The notes under the pieces were generated by a model. That model did not search any database, was not told the origin of the DNA, and worked only from the letters and a program-made list of their open reading frames with translations. From an uncultured Eubacteriales bacterium (GTDB taxonomy: Bacteria; Bacillota; Clostridia; Lachnospirales; Lachnospiraceae), in NCBI GenBank assembly GCA_949286525.1, contig CASECT010000103.1, positions 1 through 40,719 on the forward strand: 40,719 bases of DNA, in the 5' to 3' direction. Positions 24,085-32,326 of the stretch are shown one piece after another. Made by a program: the position numbers and the translations under genes. Every line of letters starts with the position of its first letter. Position 1 is the first letter of the stretch.

Positions 24085-24624
24085 ATGGCAACCTGGAATT
24101 CCAGAGGCCTCCGGGGCTCCAGCCTGGAGGAATTTGTCAACCGAACAAACGAAACATATGAGAGCAGCGGCCTGGCCCTGATCCAGAAGGTTCCCACACC
24201 GATCACGCCTATACGGATCGACAAGGAGAGCCGCCATATTACGCTGGCCTATTTTGATAAGAAGAGTACGGTGGATTATATTGGCGCCGTTCAGGGAATT
24301 CCGGTCTGCTTTGACGCGAAGGAGTGCCATGCCGATACCTTTCCCCTTCAGAATATACATGAACATCAGATGAATTTCATGAAGACTTTCGAGGGGCAGA
24401 AGGGCATCGCCTTTTTCCTGCTCTATTTCACAAAGCGGGATATTTACTATTATCTTGCCTACCGTGAAGCGGCGACTTTCTGGGAGCGGGCCATGTCGGG
24501 AGGACGGAAGAGTTTCCGTATCGAGGAGTTGGATCCGGCCTGGTTTTTTCACAGTCAGGGGGGCTTTTTTATCCCATATCTGGAGATGCTTCAGAAGGAT
24601 CTTGACAGCAGAGCTGACGGATGA
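24085..24624 (+). CDS. recU: Holliday junction resolvase RecU
   Basis: A 179-residue nuclease cleaving four-way junctions in Gram-positive bacteria. It is recognisable by NRGM-like SRGLRGSSLEEFVNRTNETY, then TVDYIGAVQGIPVCFDAKE with the catalytic acid D64 and the (D/E)xK pair D77/K79, then FPLQNIHEHQMNFMK and GRKSFRIEEL. In B. subtilis the segment reads FEAKE; here Asp replaces the first Glu, which keeps the acidic ligand. It is slightly shorter than the Bacillus protein at the N-terminus. AAGGAG lies seven bases before the ATG. In Bacillus recU is next to ponA; here it lies alone between an RluA synthase and the his operon. Confidence 0.88.
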   Translation: MATWNSRGLRGSSLEEFVNRTNETYESSGLALIQKVPTPITPIRIDKESRHITLAYFDKKSTVDYIGAVQGIPVCFDAKECHADTFPLQNIHEHQMNFMKTFEGQKGIAFFLLYFTKRDIYYYLAYREAATFWERAMSGGRKSFRIEELDPAWFFHSQGGFFIPYLEMLQKDLDSRADG

Positions 24625-24630
24625 TAGAAT
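24602..24630 (+). promoter_or_regulatory. Histidine operon promoter
   Basis: A perfect TTGACA (24602-24607) and TAGAAT (24625-24630) are separated by 17 bases, with TG one base before the -10 element (extended -10). The -35 box lies over the last codons of recU and the recU stop is inside the spacer. The predicted leader to hisZ is about 66 bases. Confidence 0.8.
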
Positions 24631-24643
24631 GATTTGAGTTTAG

Positions 24644-24679
24644 TAATTTATCACTTTATCACTTTACCATAATAAATTA
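24644..24679 (+). repeat. A/T-rich inverted repeat in the his leader
   Basis: TAATTTAT (24644-24651) is perfectly complementary to ATAAATTA (24672-24679). The loop carries a tandem ATCACTTT repeat. It lies in the predicted leader between the promoter and the hisZ ribosome binding site (TTGGAGG). It is too A/T-rich for a strong hairpin in RNA; it could be an operator. No T-box or His-codon leader peptide is visible. Confidence 0.35.
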
Positions 24680-24702
24680 TTAAGAGAAATATTGGAGGAA
24701 CT

Positions 24703-25887
24703 ATGGAAAATCAACTGCTGCACACACCGGAGGGTGTCCGGGATATCTACAATGGAGAGTGTGAGAGAAAACTGCAGATCCTTGCCCGAATGAATCAGGA
24801 AATCCGCAAATACGGATACCACCCGATTCAGACGCCTACCTTTGAGTTCTTTGATATTTTTGGCAAGGAGGTGGGCACGACTCCGTCCCGGGATCTCTAC
24901 AAGTTCTTTGACCGGGAGGGCAATACGCTGGTGCTTCGTCCGGATATGACGCCGCCGGTGGCAAGAGCCGCGGCAAAGTATTTTACCGGAGAGATGGCAG
25001 CGCCGATCCGGCTGTGTTATGAGGGAAGTGTCTTCATCAACAACCACAGTTATCAGGGACGCATGAAGGAGAGCACACAGCTGGGCTGTGAGTACATCGG
25101 CGTCAATTCCGTCGACGCGGACAGCGAGATTATTGCCATCGTGGTGGATGCCCTGCGGGCCTCGGGACTTTCTGATTTTCAGATCAGCGTAAGCCATGTG
25201 GCCATCGTCCGGGGATTGATGGAGGCCTGCGGTTTCTCTCCGGAGGAGGAAGAGTACCTTTCCCATCTGATCGCCAACAAGAATTTTTACGGCGTGGAGG
25301 AATTTTTGGATCAGCAGAACCTCCCGGGAAATCTGAGAAAGCTCTTTAACCTGTTAAAGAACATGTACGCCTCCCCGGACCAGTGGAGGGACATGAGGGA
25401 AGCGGCGGGAGAGTATCCGGCTATCTGCGAGGCTCTCCGGCATCTGGAACTTCTCCATGAACAGCTTCAGGTTTACGGTGTGGACGGTTATGTGTCCTAC
25501 GAGCCCGGTGTGCTGAGCAATTACCGCTATTACACCGGTATCATCTTCGCCGGTTATACTTTCGGGAGCGGAGAACCTATTGTAAAGGGAGGACGTTACG
25601 ATTCCCTGCTGTCCTACTTCGGCAAGAATGCTCCGGCTATCGGTTTTGCCCTGATGGCGGATCAGCTGCTGCTGGCGCTGGAGCGTCAGAAGATCGAGGT
25701 GTTCCATCCGAAAAAGGAAGAGGCGGTTCTATACAACGGCGCCTGTGTCGAGAAGGCAATCCGAACGGCCCGGAACATGCGAAAAGAGGGAAAAAATGTC
25801 TCTCTTGCGGCCCTGCCGCCAGATGAGGCGGAAAGGCAGAAACTGATGAAGGCATTTGAACGCGCGAATATTACCGTATTGGAGTGA
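24703..25887 (+). CDS. hisZ: ATP phosphoribosyltransferase regulatory subunit HisZ
   Basis: A 394-residue paralogue of histidyl-tRNA synthetase that lacks aminoacylation and forms the regulatory subunit of short-form HisG. Class II synthetase motifs remain: LLHTPEGVRDIYNGE at the N-terminus, VLRPDMTPPVARAAAKY near residue 84, and the motif-3-like YYTGIIFAGYTFGSGEPIVKGGRYDSLL near 275. There is no C-terminal anticodon-binding domain of full HisRS length, and a short-form hisG follows by six bases, so HisZ is the right call over hisS. TTGGAGG precedes the ATG. It is the first gene of the operon. Confidence 0.94.
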   Translation: MENQLLHTPEGVRDIYNGECERKLQILARMNQEIRKYGYHPIQTPTFEFFDIFGKEVGTTPSRDLYKFFDREGNTLVLRPDMTPPVARAAAKYFTGEMAAPIRLCYEGSVFINNHSYQGRMKESTQLGCEYIGVNSVDADSEIIAIVVDALRASGLSDFQISVSHVAIVRGLMEACGFSPEEEEYLSHLIANKNFYGVEEFLDQQNLPGNLRKLFNLLKNMYASPDQWRDMREAAGEYPAICEALRHLELLHEQLQVYGVDGYVSYEPGVLSNYRYYTGIIFAGYTFGSGEPIVKGGRYDSLLSYFGKNAPAIGFALMADQLLLALERQKIEVFHPKKEEAVLYNGACVEKAIRTARNMRKEGKNVSLAALPPDEAERQKLMKAFERANITVLE

Positions 25888-25893
25888 GAGACG

Positions 25894-26571
25894 ATGAGTG
25901 ATGAGAGATATCTGACCTTTGCCCTGGGCAAGGGGCGTCTGGCAAAACAGACCCTGAAAACATTTGAAAAGATCGGCATTACCTGCGAGGAGATGAAAGA
26001 CCCCGCCACGAGGAAGCTGATCTTTGTCAACGAGGAGATGAAAATGCGGTTTTTCCTGTCGAAGGGGCCGGATGTGCCTACCTATGTGGAGTACGGGGCC
26101 GCTGACATCGGTATTGTGGGGGAGGATACGATCCTGGAGGAGGCCCGGAACATCTATGAGGTGCTGGATCTGGGATTCGGGAAATGCAGAATGTGTGTCT
26201 GCGGGCCAAAGGAATCCAGGGAACTTCTGCAGCATCACGAATTGATTCGGGTGGCCACGAAATATCCCCGCATTGCGAAGGATTACTTTTATAACAAAAA
26301 ATATCAGACGGTGGAGATCATCAAGCTGAACGGATCCATAGAGCTGGCGCCCATTGTGGGATTGTCCGAGGTCATTGTAGACATCGTGGAAACCGGCAGC
26401 ACCCTGAGGGAAAACGGCCTCCAGGTGCTGGAGGAGGTTTGTCCCCTGTCCGCCCGGATGGTGGTCAACCAGGTCAGCATGAAAATGGAAAATGAGAGGA
26501 TCACGGCGCTGATTCAGAAGCTGAAAGAAGTTCTGGCTGAGGAAGAGGCCCGGAAGAAACAGGAGGGTTAA
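25894..26571 (+). CDS. hisG: ATP phosphoribosyltransferase, short form
   Basis: A 225-residue enzyme joining ATP and PRPP to make phosphoribosyl-ATP, the first step of histidine synthesis. LTFALGKGRLAKQTLKTFEKIG at the start, VEYGAADIGIVGEDTI and the PRPP-loop region DIVETGSTLRENGL are family signatures. The C-terminal allosteric ACT-like domain of long HisG is absent, which fits the need for HisZ encoded just before it. It has only a modest GGAG eight bases before the start. Confidence 0.95.
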   Translation: MSDERYLTFALGKGRLAKQTLKTFEKIGITCEEMKDPATRKLIFVNEEMKMRFFLSKGPDVPTYVEYGAADIGIVGEDTILEEARNIYEVLDLGFGKCRMCVCGPKESRELLQHHELIRVATKYPRIAKDYFYNKKYQTVEIIKLNGSIELAPIVGLSEVIVDIVETGSTLRENGLQVLEEVCPLSARMVVNQVSMKMENERITALIQKLKEVLAEEEARKKQEG

Positions 26572-26578
26572 GATTAAG

Positions 26579-27898
26579 ATGAAGACATTGACGTTAAATC
26601 AGGAGACGACAAAGAATCTGCTGGAGGAGCTCTTAAAGAGGAGCCCCAGCAGCTATACCGCTTATGAGGACACGGTGGCGGAGATTGTGGAAACGGTACG
26701 CAAGGGCGGCGACGCGGCAGTATTTTCCTACACGGAAAAATTCGACCACGCCAAAATGACCCCGGAAAATCTGGTAGTTACCGAGGAGGAGATCGCTGAG
26801 GCTTACCGCGAGGTAGAGCCAAAGCTTCTGGAAGTCATCCGCAAATCTCTGGTGCACATCCGGGATTTCCACTCCCGCCAGCGGCAGAACAGCTGGTTTG
26901 ACAGCAATGAGAAGGGCATTATTCTTGGGCAGAAGGTAACGCCTCTGGACAAGGTTGGGGTTTATGTGCCCGGCGGCAAGGCCGTTTATCCCTCCTCTGT
27001 GCTGATGAACGTGGTTCCAGCGAAGGTGGCGGGGGTTCCCCACATTTACATGACGACGCCTCCCGACGCGTCCGGAAAAATCTGCGCCTCCACACTGGTG
27101 GCGGCGAAGGAAGCCGGTGTAGATAAGATCTATAAGGTGGGCGGCGCCCAGGCCGTCGCAGCGCTGGCTTTCGGAACCGAGAGCATTCCCAAGGTGGACA
27201 AAATCGTGGGCCCCGGAAACATCTATGTGGCTCTGGCCAAGAAGGCAGTCTTCGGTCATGTGAGCATCGACTCCATCGCGGGTCCAAGCGAGATTTTGGT
27301 GCTGGCGGATGATAGCGCGAATCCCAGGTATGTGGCGGCGGATCTTCTGTCCCAGGCGGAGCACGACGAGATGGCTTCCGCGATCCTGATTACCACCAGC
27401 AGCCAGCTGGCAGAGAAGGTGTCCGAGGAGGTGGACGGATTTCTGAAAGTGCTTTCCCGCAGAGAGATCATCGCGAAATCCCTGGAAAATTACGGGTATA
27501 TCCTGGTAGCCCCCGATATGGATCAGGCTATCGACGCAGTCAACGAGATCGCTTCCGAGCATCTGGAGATCGTGACAGAAAATCCCTTTGAGGTAATGAC
27601 GAAGGTTAAAAACGCTGGGGCAATTTTCCTGGGAGCCTACAGCAGCGAGCCGCTGGGGGATTACTTCGCCGGTCCGAACCATGTGCTGCCCACCAACGGC
27701 ACCGCAAAATTCTTCTCGGCCCTCAGTGTGGACGATTTCATCAAGAAATCCAGCATTATCTCCTATTCCAGGGATGCCCTGAAGGAGGTTTACCGGGATA
27801 TTGCTCAATTTGCCGAGTGTGAACAGTTGACGGCACATGCAAATTCCGTTAAAGTAAGGTTTGAGGATCATACATCGGAGGCGGATAATGGAAGATAG
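26579..27898 (+). CDS. hisD: Histidinol dehydrogenase
   Basis: A 439-residue zinc enzyme performing the last two steps (histidinol to histidine with two NAD). Clear signatures are PGGKAVYPSSVLMN, GGAQAVAALAFGTESIP, the long conserved block from GPGNIYVALAKK through SIDSIAGPSEILVLAD, LSQAEHDEMASAIL, and the catalytic Glu-His in ASEHLEIV. Its last 11 bases overlap hisB. Confidence 0.97.
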   Translation: MKTLTLNQETTKNLLEELLKRSPSSYTAYEDTVAEIVETVRKGGDAAVFSYTEKFDHAKMTPENLVVTEEEIAEAYREVEPKLLEVIRKSLVHIRDFHSRQRQNSWFDSNEKGIILGQKVTPLDKVGVYVPGGKAVYPSSVLMNVVPAKVAGVPHIYMTTPPDASGKICASTLVAAKEAGVDKIYKVGGAQAVAALAFGTESIPKVDKIVGPGNIYVALAKKAVFGHVSIDSIAGPSEILVLADDSANPRYVAADLLSQAEHDEMASAILITTSSQLAEKVSEEVDGFLKVLSRREIIAKSLENYGYILVAPDMDQAIDAVNEIASEHLEIVTENPFEVMTKVKNAGAIFLGAYSSEPLGDYFAGPNHVLPTNGTAKFFSALSVDDFIKKSSIISYSRDALKEVYRDIAQFAECEQLTAHANSVKVRFEDHTSEADNGR

Positions 27899-28481
27899 AA
27901 GAATCGGAACCGTATCCCGCAAGACGAAGGAGACGGATATTTTCATGAAGCTGAATCTGGACGGAGAGGGGATCACTGAGATTTCCACAGGGGTCGGATT
28001 TTTTGACCATATGTTAAACGGCATGGCCCGCCACGGATTTTTTGATCTGCAGGTAACCATGACCGGAGATCTGGAGGTGGACTGCCATCACTCCATCGAG
28101 GACGCCGGCATTGTGCTGGGCACAGTTATCCGGGAGGCGGCGGGGGACAAGCGGGGCATCCGGCGGTTTGGAAGCTGCATTCTTCCCATGGATGAGACGC
28201 TGGTACTCTGTGCCGTGGATCTTTCGGGGCGGCCCTATCTCTCCTTTGACGCTTCCTTCCCCACAGAGCGGATCGGGGACATGGACACGGAGATGGTAAA
28301 GGAGTTCTTTTACGCGGTTTCCTATGCGGCGGGGATGAACCTGCATATCAAGGTTCTGGACGGCGGAAACAGCCATCATATGGCGGAAGCCATGTTCAAA
28401 GCCTTCGGAAGGGCGCTGGATGAGGCCACGACGAGGGATCCGAGAATCGGGGATGTATTGTCCACGAAGGGAACATTATAG
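27888..28481 (+). CDS. hisB: Imidazoleglycerol-phosphate dehydratase
   Basis: A 197-residue monofunctional HisB. ATG 27888 is chosen because CGGAGG lies six bases before it; an in-frame upstream start would sit deep inside hisD. The two metal-binding His-rich motifs are [14 protein letters not shown] and [17 protein letters not shown]. There is no histidinol-phosphatase domain as in enterobacteria, so that activity must come from another protein. The stop overlaps the ribosome binding site of hisIE. Confidence 0.96.
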   Translation: MEDRRIGTVSRKTKETDIFMKLNLDGEGITEISTGVGFFDHMLNGMARHGFFDLQVTMTGDLEVDCHHSIEDAGIVLGTVIREAAGDKRGIRRFGSCILPMDETLVLCAVDLSGRPYLSFDASFPTERIGDMDTEMVKEFFYAVSYAAGMNLHIKVLDGGNSHHMAEAMFKAFGRALDEATTRDPRIGDVLSTKGTL

Positions 28482-28492
28482 GAGGAAGACGG

Positions 28493-29776
28493 ATGGATCA
28501 CAAAAATATGGTGGCAACCATTTATCTGAAAGACGGCGCGGCCCTAAAAAGTCCGGAGCAGCCCGAGGAGCAGATGGATGTGCTGACTCTTGCCAGACTG
28601 TACAATGACAGCGGCGTGGACAAGATCATCTGCTTTGATTTGTCCAACGACGACGAGGAACACGAGAAGAACATTCTGGCGATCCGCCAGATCAACCGGA
28701 ATATTGAGATTAAGACCTGCGGCGGCGGCAATATCAAGCGGCTGGAGGATGTGAAGAAACTGCTCTACGCCGGCTGCGTTGAGGTGGTACTTAACGGCTC
28801 CAAGCCGGAGACGGGGGAGCTTCTGCAGGAGGCCAGCAAACGATTTGGTCCCGAGAAAATGCTGGTATCCTTGAGTACCATGGACTTTCTCTTTAAGACC
28901 AGAGATTTTCTGAAGGAAAACGTACATGAACTGGTTATCCTGAATCCGGATATGCTGCCGGGGCTGGAAAATGAGACAAGTATTCCCTATATTGCTCAGA
29001 TAGATTCTTATGATTATATCAAGGTTTGTGAACTTCTGCAGTCCTCCCAGATCCGGGGGATTTCCGGAGCTTTTATCAACGATCCGGATACCGATATCAT
29101 GCAGATTAAGGGCGCTCTGGCGGACGCGGGCATCAAGATGGACAATTTTGCGCCGGCTCTCTCCTGGGATGATCTAAAGCCCAACGAGCAGGGGTTAATC
29201 CCGGTTATTGTGCAGGATTACCGCACTGACGAGGTGCTGATGCTGGCATACATGAATGAAGAAGCTTTCGACACCACCATGAGGATTGGTAAGATGACTT
29301 ATTACAGCAGAAGTCGTCAGGAGCTCTGGACCAAGGGGATGACCAGCGGGCATATCCAGTATCTGAAGTCCCTGACAGCGGACTGCGACTATGACACGAT
29401 CCTGGCAAAGGTTTCCCAGGTGGGAGGTATCGCCTGCCACACCGGAAATCCCACCTGCTTCTTCAACGATATCGTGAAGAAGGAGTATTCGGAGAAGAAT
29501 CCCTTAAAGATTTTCGAGGATGTCTATGATATTATTCTTGACCGGAAGGCGCATCCCAAGGAAGGGTCTTACACCAACTACCTATTCGACAAGGGGATCG
29601 ACAAGATTCTCAAGAAGGTGGGAGAGGAGGCCACGGAGATCGTCATTGCCGCCAAGAATCCGGACAACGAGGAAATCAAGTACGAGATTTCGGATTTCCT
29701 CTACCATGTGATGGTATTGATGGCGGAGAAAGGGGTAACCTGGGAGGATATTACCGGGGAGCTTTCTCAGCGCTGA
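28493..29776 (+). CDS. hisIE: HisIE (PRA-CH / PRA-PH) with N-terminal HisA/HisF-like domain
   Basis: A 427-residue protein with three parts. Residues about 5-218 resemble a HisA/HisF TIM barrel: VATIYLKDG at the start and the phosphate-loop type [20 protein letters not shown] at 76-95. The usual first catalytic Asp is replaced by Y11, and the second falls on a Ser/Thr-rich strand (VSLSTM), so it looks catalytically dead. Residues about 223-325 are HisI (phosphoribosyl-AMP cyclohydrolase: [18 protein letters not shown], metal ligands in [15 protein letters not shown]). Residues about 340-425 are HisE (phosphoribosyl-ATP pyrophosphatase: [26 protein letters not shown]). AGGAGG lies seven bases before the ATG. 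It performs steps two and three of the pathway. hisA, hisF, hisH and hisC are not in the window. Confidence 0.9.
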   Translation: MDHKNMVATIYLKDGAALKSPEQPEEQMDVLTLARLYNDSGVDKIICFDLSNDDEEHEKNILAIRQINRNIEIKTCGGGNIKRLEDVKKLLYAGCVEVVLNGSKPETGELLQEASKRFGPEKMLVSLSTMDFLFKTRDFLKENVHELVILNPDMLPGLENETSIPYIAQIDSYDYIKVCELLQSSQIRGISGAFINDPDTDIMQIKGALADAGIKMDNFAPALSWDDLKPNEQGLIPVIVQDYRTDEVLMLAYMNEEAFDTTMRIGKMTYYSRSRQELWTKGMTSGHIQYLKSLTADCDYDTILAKVSQVGGIACHTGNPTCFFNDIVKKEYSEKNPLKIFEDVYDIILDRKAHPKEGSYTNYLFDKGIDKILKKVGEEATEIVIAAKNPDNEEIKYEISDFLYHVMVLMAEKGVTWEDITGELSQR

Positions 29777-29800
29777 TAAAGAGAGGGGAGGGACGCTGTC

Positions 29801-32287
29801 GTGGATATCGATGTTTTCGTAAGCCACCATACAAGCTCATCACTGCATATTGTGGAGGCTATTGTGAATAAACTGGAAAACAACGGTGTGCGCTGTTGGT
29901 ATGCCCCAAGGGATACGGAGGGATCCTACGCGGGCAGTATTGCCAGAGCTATCAACGCCTGTTCTGTTTTTCTGTTGATTTTAAACCGGCCGGCATCGGA
30001 ATCTGTCCATGTGTTAAATGAGATCGATATGGCTACCAAGCGCTTGACGAAGAAAGAAAAAATCAGTCTGATTCCCTTTCATGTAGCTGATGATGAGATC
30101 GCAGAGGACGCGCAGTATTATCTTGGGCGGCTTCATTGGATCGACGCCATGACCCCTCCCATGTATCAGAGGGTGGAGGAATTGACCGCAATGATTCTCC
30201 AGACGTTGGGGCGGGAAAATTCTGTGGGAACCACCTCATCGACTGCCGTTTCTGCAGACCCGTCCTACCGCCTGATCGCGAAAGTTCCTCAGGCCAGAAG
30301 TGTCTTTGCCGGGCGCGAGGATCTTTTGGAAGAGATTCATCGGCAATTTTCGAGTGGGGAGCGCATTCTTTTCCTGGAAGGGATCGGCGGCATCGGGAAA
30401 AGCGAACTGGCAAAACAGTACGCCCTTTCGCATACAGATACCTATCAGCAGATTATATTTGTAACTTATGTAGATTCCCTGCAGGATCTGGTCTGTGATT
30501 CCTCACAGATTGAGATTGATCCGCTGGAACGAAAAGACGAGGAGACAGATGCAGAATTTTTCCGGCGTAAGATGCAGGTTTTTCGTACATTGGCGGATGA
30601 GCACACGCTTCTGATTGTAGACAATTTTGATGTGGATGACGATCCGGATTTGAAACTGTTTCTCGAGGGAAGCCATCGGGTTCTTTTTACTACACGAAAT
30701 GCCCACCCGGGATATGCGAAAGTATCTGTAGAGGCCATCCCGGATCCGAAGGTTCTTTTTTATGTTTTTGAGACACATTATGGGATGCCTGTGGAGGAGG
30801 AAGACCGTCCCTGGCTGGAACAGCTTTTCCAAAAAGTGGAATATCATACCTATACGATTGAACTTCTGGCGAAGCAGATGGAAGCCAGTTTTCTTACTCC
30901 CCGGGAGATGCTCCAGCTGATGGAGGAAGGACGGGCATCATCCCTGACAGAGACAGTAAGCGGCCGCAGCGACCAAAAGACGGCTTTCGATCATCTTTGC
31001 TCTCTCTTTTCGGTAAGCGGACTGAGTGAGGAAGAGCAGCAGATCCTTCGTATGCTTTCTCTTATGGGATTGCGGGGAGTGCCTGCCGTGAGATTCCGCG
31101 AATGGGCCGGGCTTTCATCCTTCAATTCCGTTAATCGTCTGATCCAGAAAAGCTGGGTGCGCCGGGAAGCAGGGCAGCGGTTGTCGCTGCATCCCATGGT
31201 AAAAGAAGTGGTAGAGAAGATGTTGGTTCCGGACGCGATGAATTGCAGGGATTTTCTGGAACGGATAGGAGCTTTTGTTTACCGGGCATGGTACCGGCCC
31301 CTCAAAGAGAATATGGCTGTGGCGGATAACGTGTTGGAAGTCATGGAATATTTTTACCCATATGACATACCCATGATGTATCTGTGGGCGATTCTTCCTC
31401 CTTTTTTCTGGCAGGTGGGGATGTTTGACCATTCCATTCGACTGGCAAAGATGGTCTACGACGCCTGTCTCTTCGGTTTTGGCGAGGCCAGCGGTGTGAC
31501 CGGCTTTGCAGCGAAAGCTCTTGCCGGCTGCTATTTTAACAGTGGTCAGATCGAGGCTTCTGTTCCCTGGTATAAACAAGGACTTCGCTGTATGGAGCTT
31601 TCTGGTGTTCAGGTAAATGAGGATTTGGCGATGTCCTATGAAAAGGTGGCCCGCTGCCATACCTGGTCCTGCGACCTCGATTTTGAACAGGCAGACCGCT
31701 ATTTTAAGAAAGCTCTGCAGATCCGGCTGCAGATGAAAGAGGCCATGGAACAGGGAGAAAGTTTTGAAATGTTTGAATCCCGATGGCAGGACTGCGATCT
31801 GAAGATGGTTATCGACCGGATTGGAGAGACCTACATGGAAATGGGTCGGATGTACCAGGCAATGGGAGAATATGAGAAGGCGTTGGAGTATACCAGACGT
31901 CAGGAGGAAATCCTGGAGGCACAGGAAGAGAAAAATTATTCCGGTTTGGCCTACGATTACTATGACGAAGGAGTATGTTATTATCATCTGGGACTTGCCT
32001 CCCGTGAAGAGGGAGATGAGTCAGAAGCTATCCGGTACCTGGAACTGGCCCTGAAACAATTTTCCAGGGCATTGGAATCCAATTTGCGTATGAGGGGCGA
32101 GATCGCTCTGGATACCATTGACAATGAGGAATATCTGGCGGATACATATGTGGCACTGGGACGTTATGGGGACGCATCCAACTATTATATGGCAGTCATT
32201 TCCGCTTTGGAACAGCTTCCCGGAAAGGATGACACCAGAATATCGTCGGTAAAGCAAAAAATGTGCTTTGAGGCTGTCGACTTGTAA
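29801..32287 (+). CDS. TIR-NB-ARC-TPR protein (NLR-like STAND NTPase), putative defence or signalling protein
   Basis: 828 residues from GTG 29801, with GGGAGGG upstream. Residues 1-137 form a bacterial TIR domain: DVFVSHHTSS, CWYAPRDTEGSYAGSIARAI, and E74 in VHVLNEIDMA at the place of the catalytic Glu of TIR NADases. Residues about 165-475 form an NB-ARC ATPase: FAGREDLLEEI, Walker A GIGGIGKS at 194-201, Walker B LLIVDNFD around 270-277, sensor HRVLFTTRN at 292-300, a GLPL-like HTYTIELLAKQM, and a winged helix ending LHPMVKEV, like the MHD motif of NLRs. Residues about 560-805 contain four or five TPR-like helix pairs (for example EYEKALEYTRRQ, GRYGDASNYY), the likely sensor. No membrane segment. 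Such proteins oligomerise on ligand binding and activate TIR; here that is inference. It lies 24 bases after hisIE with no promoter visible between. Confidence 0.9.
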   Translation: MDIDVFVSHHTSSSLHIVEAIVNKLENNGVRCWYAPRDTEGSYAGSIARAINACSVFLLILNRPASESVHVLNEIDMATKRLTKKEKISLIPFHVADDEIAEDAQYYLGRLHWIDAMTPPMYQRVEELTAMILQTLGRENSVGTTSSTAVSADPSYRLIAKVPQARSVFAGREDLLEEIHRQFSSGERILFLEGIGGIGKSELAKQYALSHTDTYQQIIFVTYVDSLQDLVCDSSQIEIDPLERKDEETDAEFFRRKMQVFRTLADEHTLLIVDNFDVDDDPDLKLFLEGSHRVLFTTRNAHPGYAKVSVEAIPDPKVLFYVFETHYGMPVEEEDRPWLEQLFQKVEYHTYTIELLAKQMEASFLTPREMLQLMEEGRASSLTETVSGRSDQKTAFDHLCSLFSVSGLSEEEQQILRMLSLMGLRGVPAVRFREWAGLSSFNSVNRLIQKSWVRREAGQRLSLHPMVKEVVEKMLVPDAMNCRDFLERIGAFVYRAWYRPLKENMAVADNVLEVMEYFYPYDIPMMYLWAILPPFFWQVGMFDHSIRLAKMVYDACLFGFGEASGVTGFAAKALAGCYFNSGQIEASVPWYKQGLRCMELSGVQVNEDLAMSYEKVARCHTWSCDLDFEQADRYFKKALQIRLQMKEAMEQGESFEMFESRWQDCDLKMVIDRIGETYMEMGRMYQAMGEYEKALEYTRRQEEILEAQEEKNYSGLAYDYYDEGVCYYHLGLASREEGDESEAIRYLELALKQFSRALESNLRMRGEIALDTIDNEEYLADTYVALGRYGDASNYYMAVISALEQLPGKDDTRISSVKQKMCFEAVDL

Positions 32288-32310
32288 GGGGACACTATAT
32301 AGGATATAAA
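32282..32310 (+). promoter_or_regulatory. Candidate promoter of the radical SAM / DUF2344 / rng group
   Basis: TTGTAA (32282-32287, including the stop of the TIR gene) and TATAAA (32305-32310) are 17 bases apart, 17 bases before the next start codon. The very short leader makes the assignment tentative. Confidence 0.4.
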
Positions 32311-32326
32311 GGAAAAGGAAAACAGA

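Noticed and set aside
24640-24702. T-box or histidine leader peptide before hisZ
   Set aside because: The leader is only about 66 bases, has no T-box sequence, terminator or run of His codons.
24703-25887. hisZ as a histidyl-tRNA synthetase
   Set aside because: A short-form hisG follows immediately and the C-terminal anticodon-binding part is reduced, so the regulatory paralogue is more likely.
26633-28060. 475-residue minus-strand ORF
   Set aside because: Antisense shadow of hisD and hisB; composition rich in His, Arg and Gly as expected for the reverse of coding DNA.
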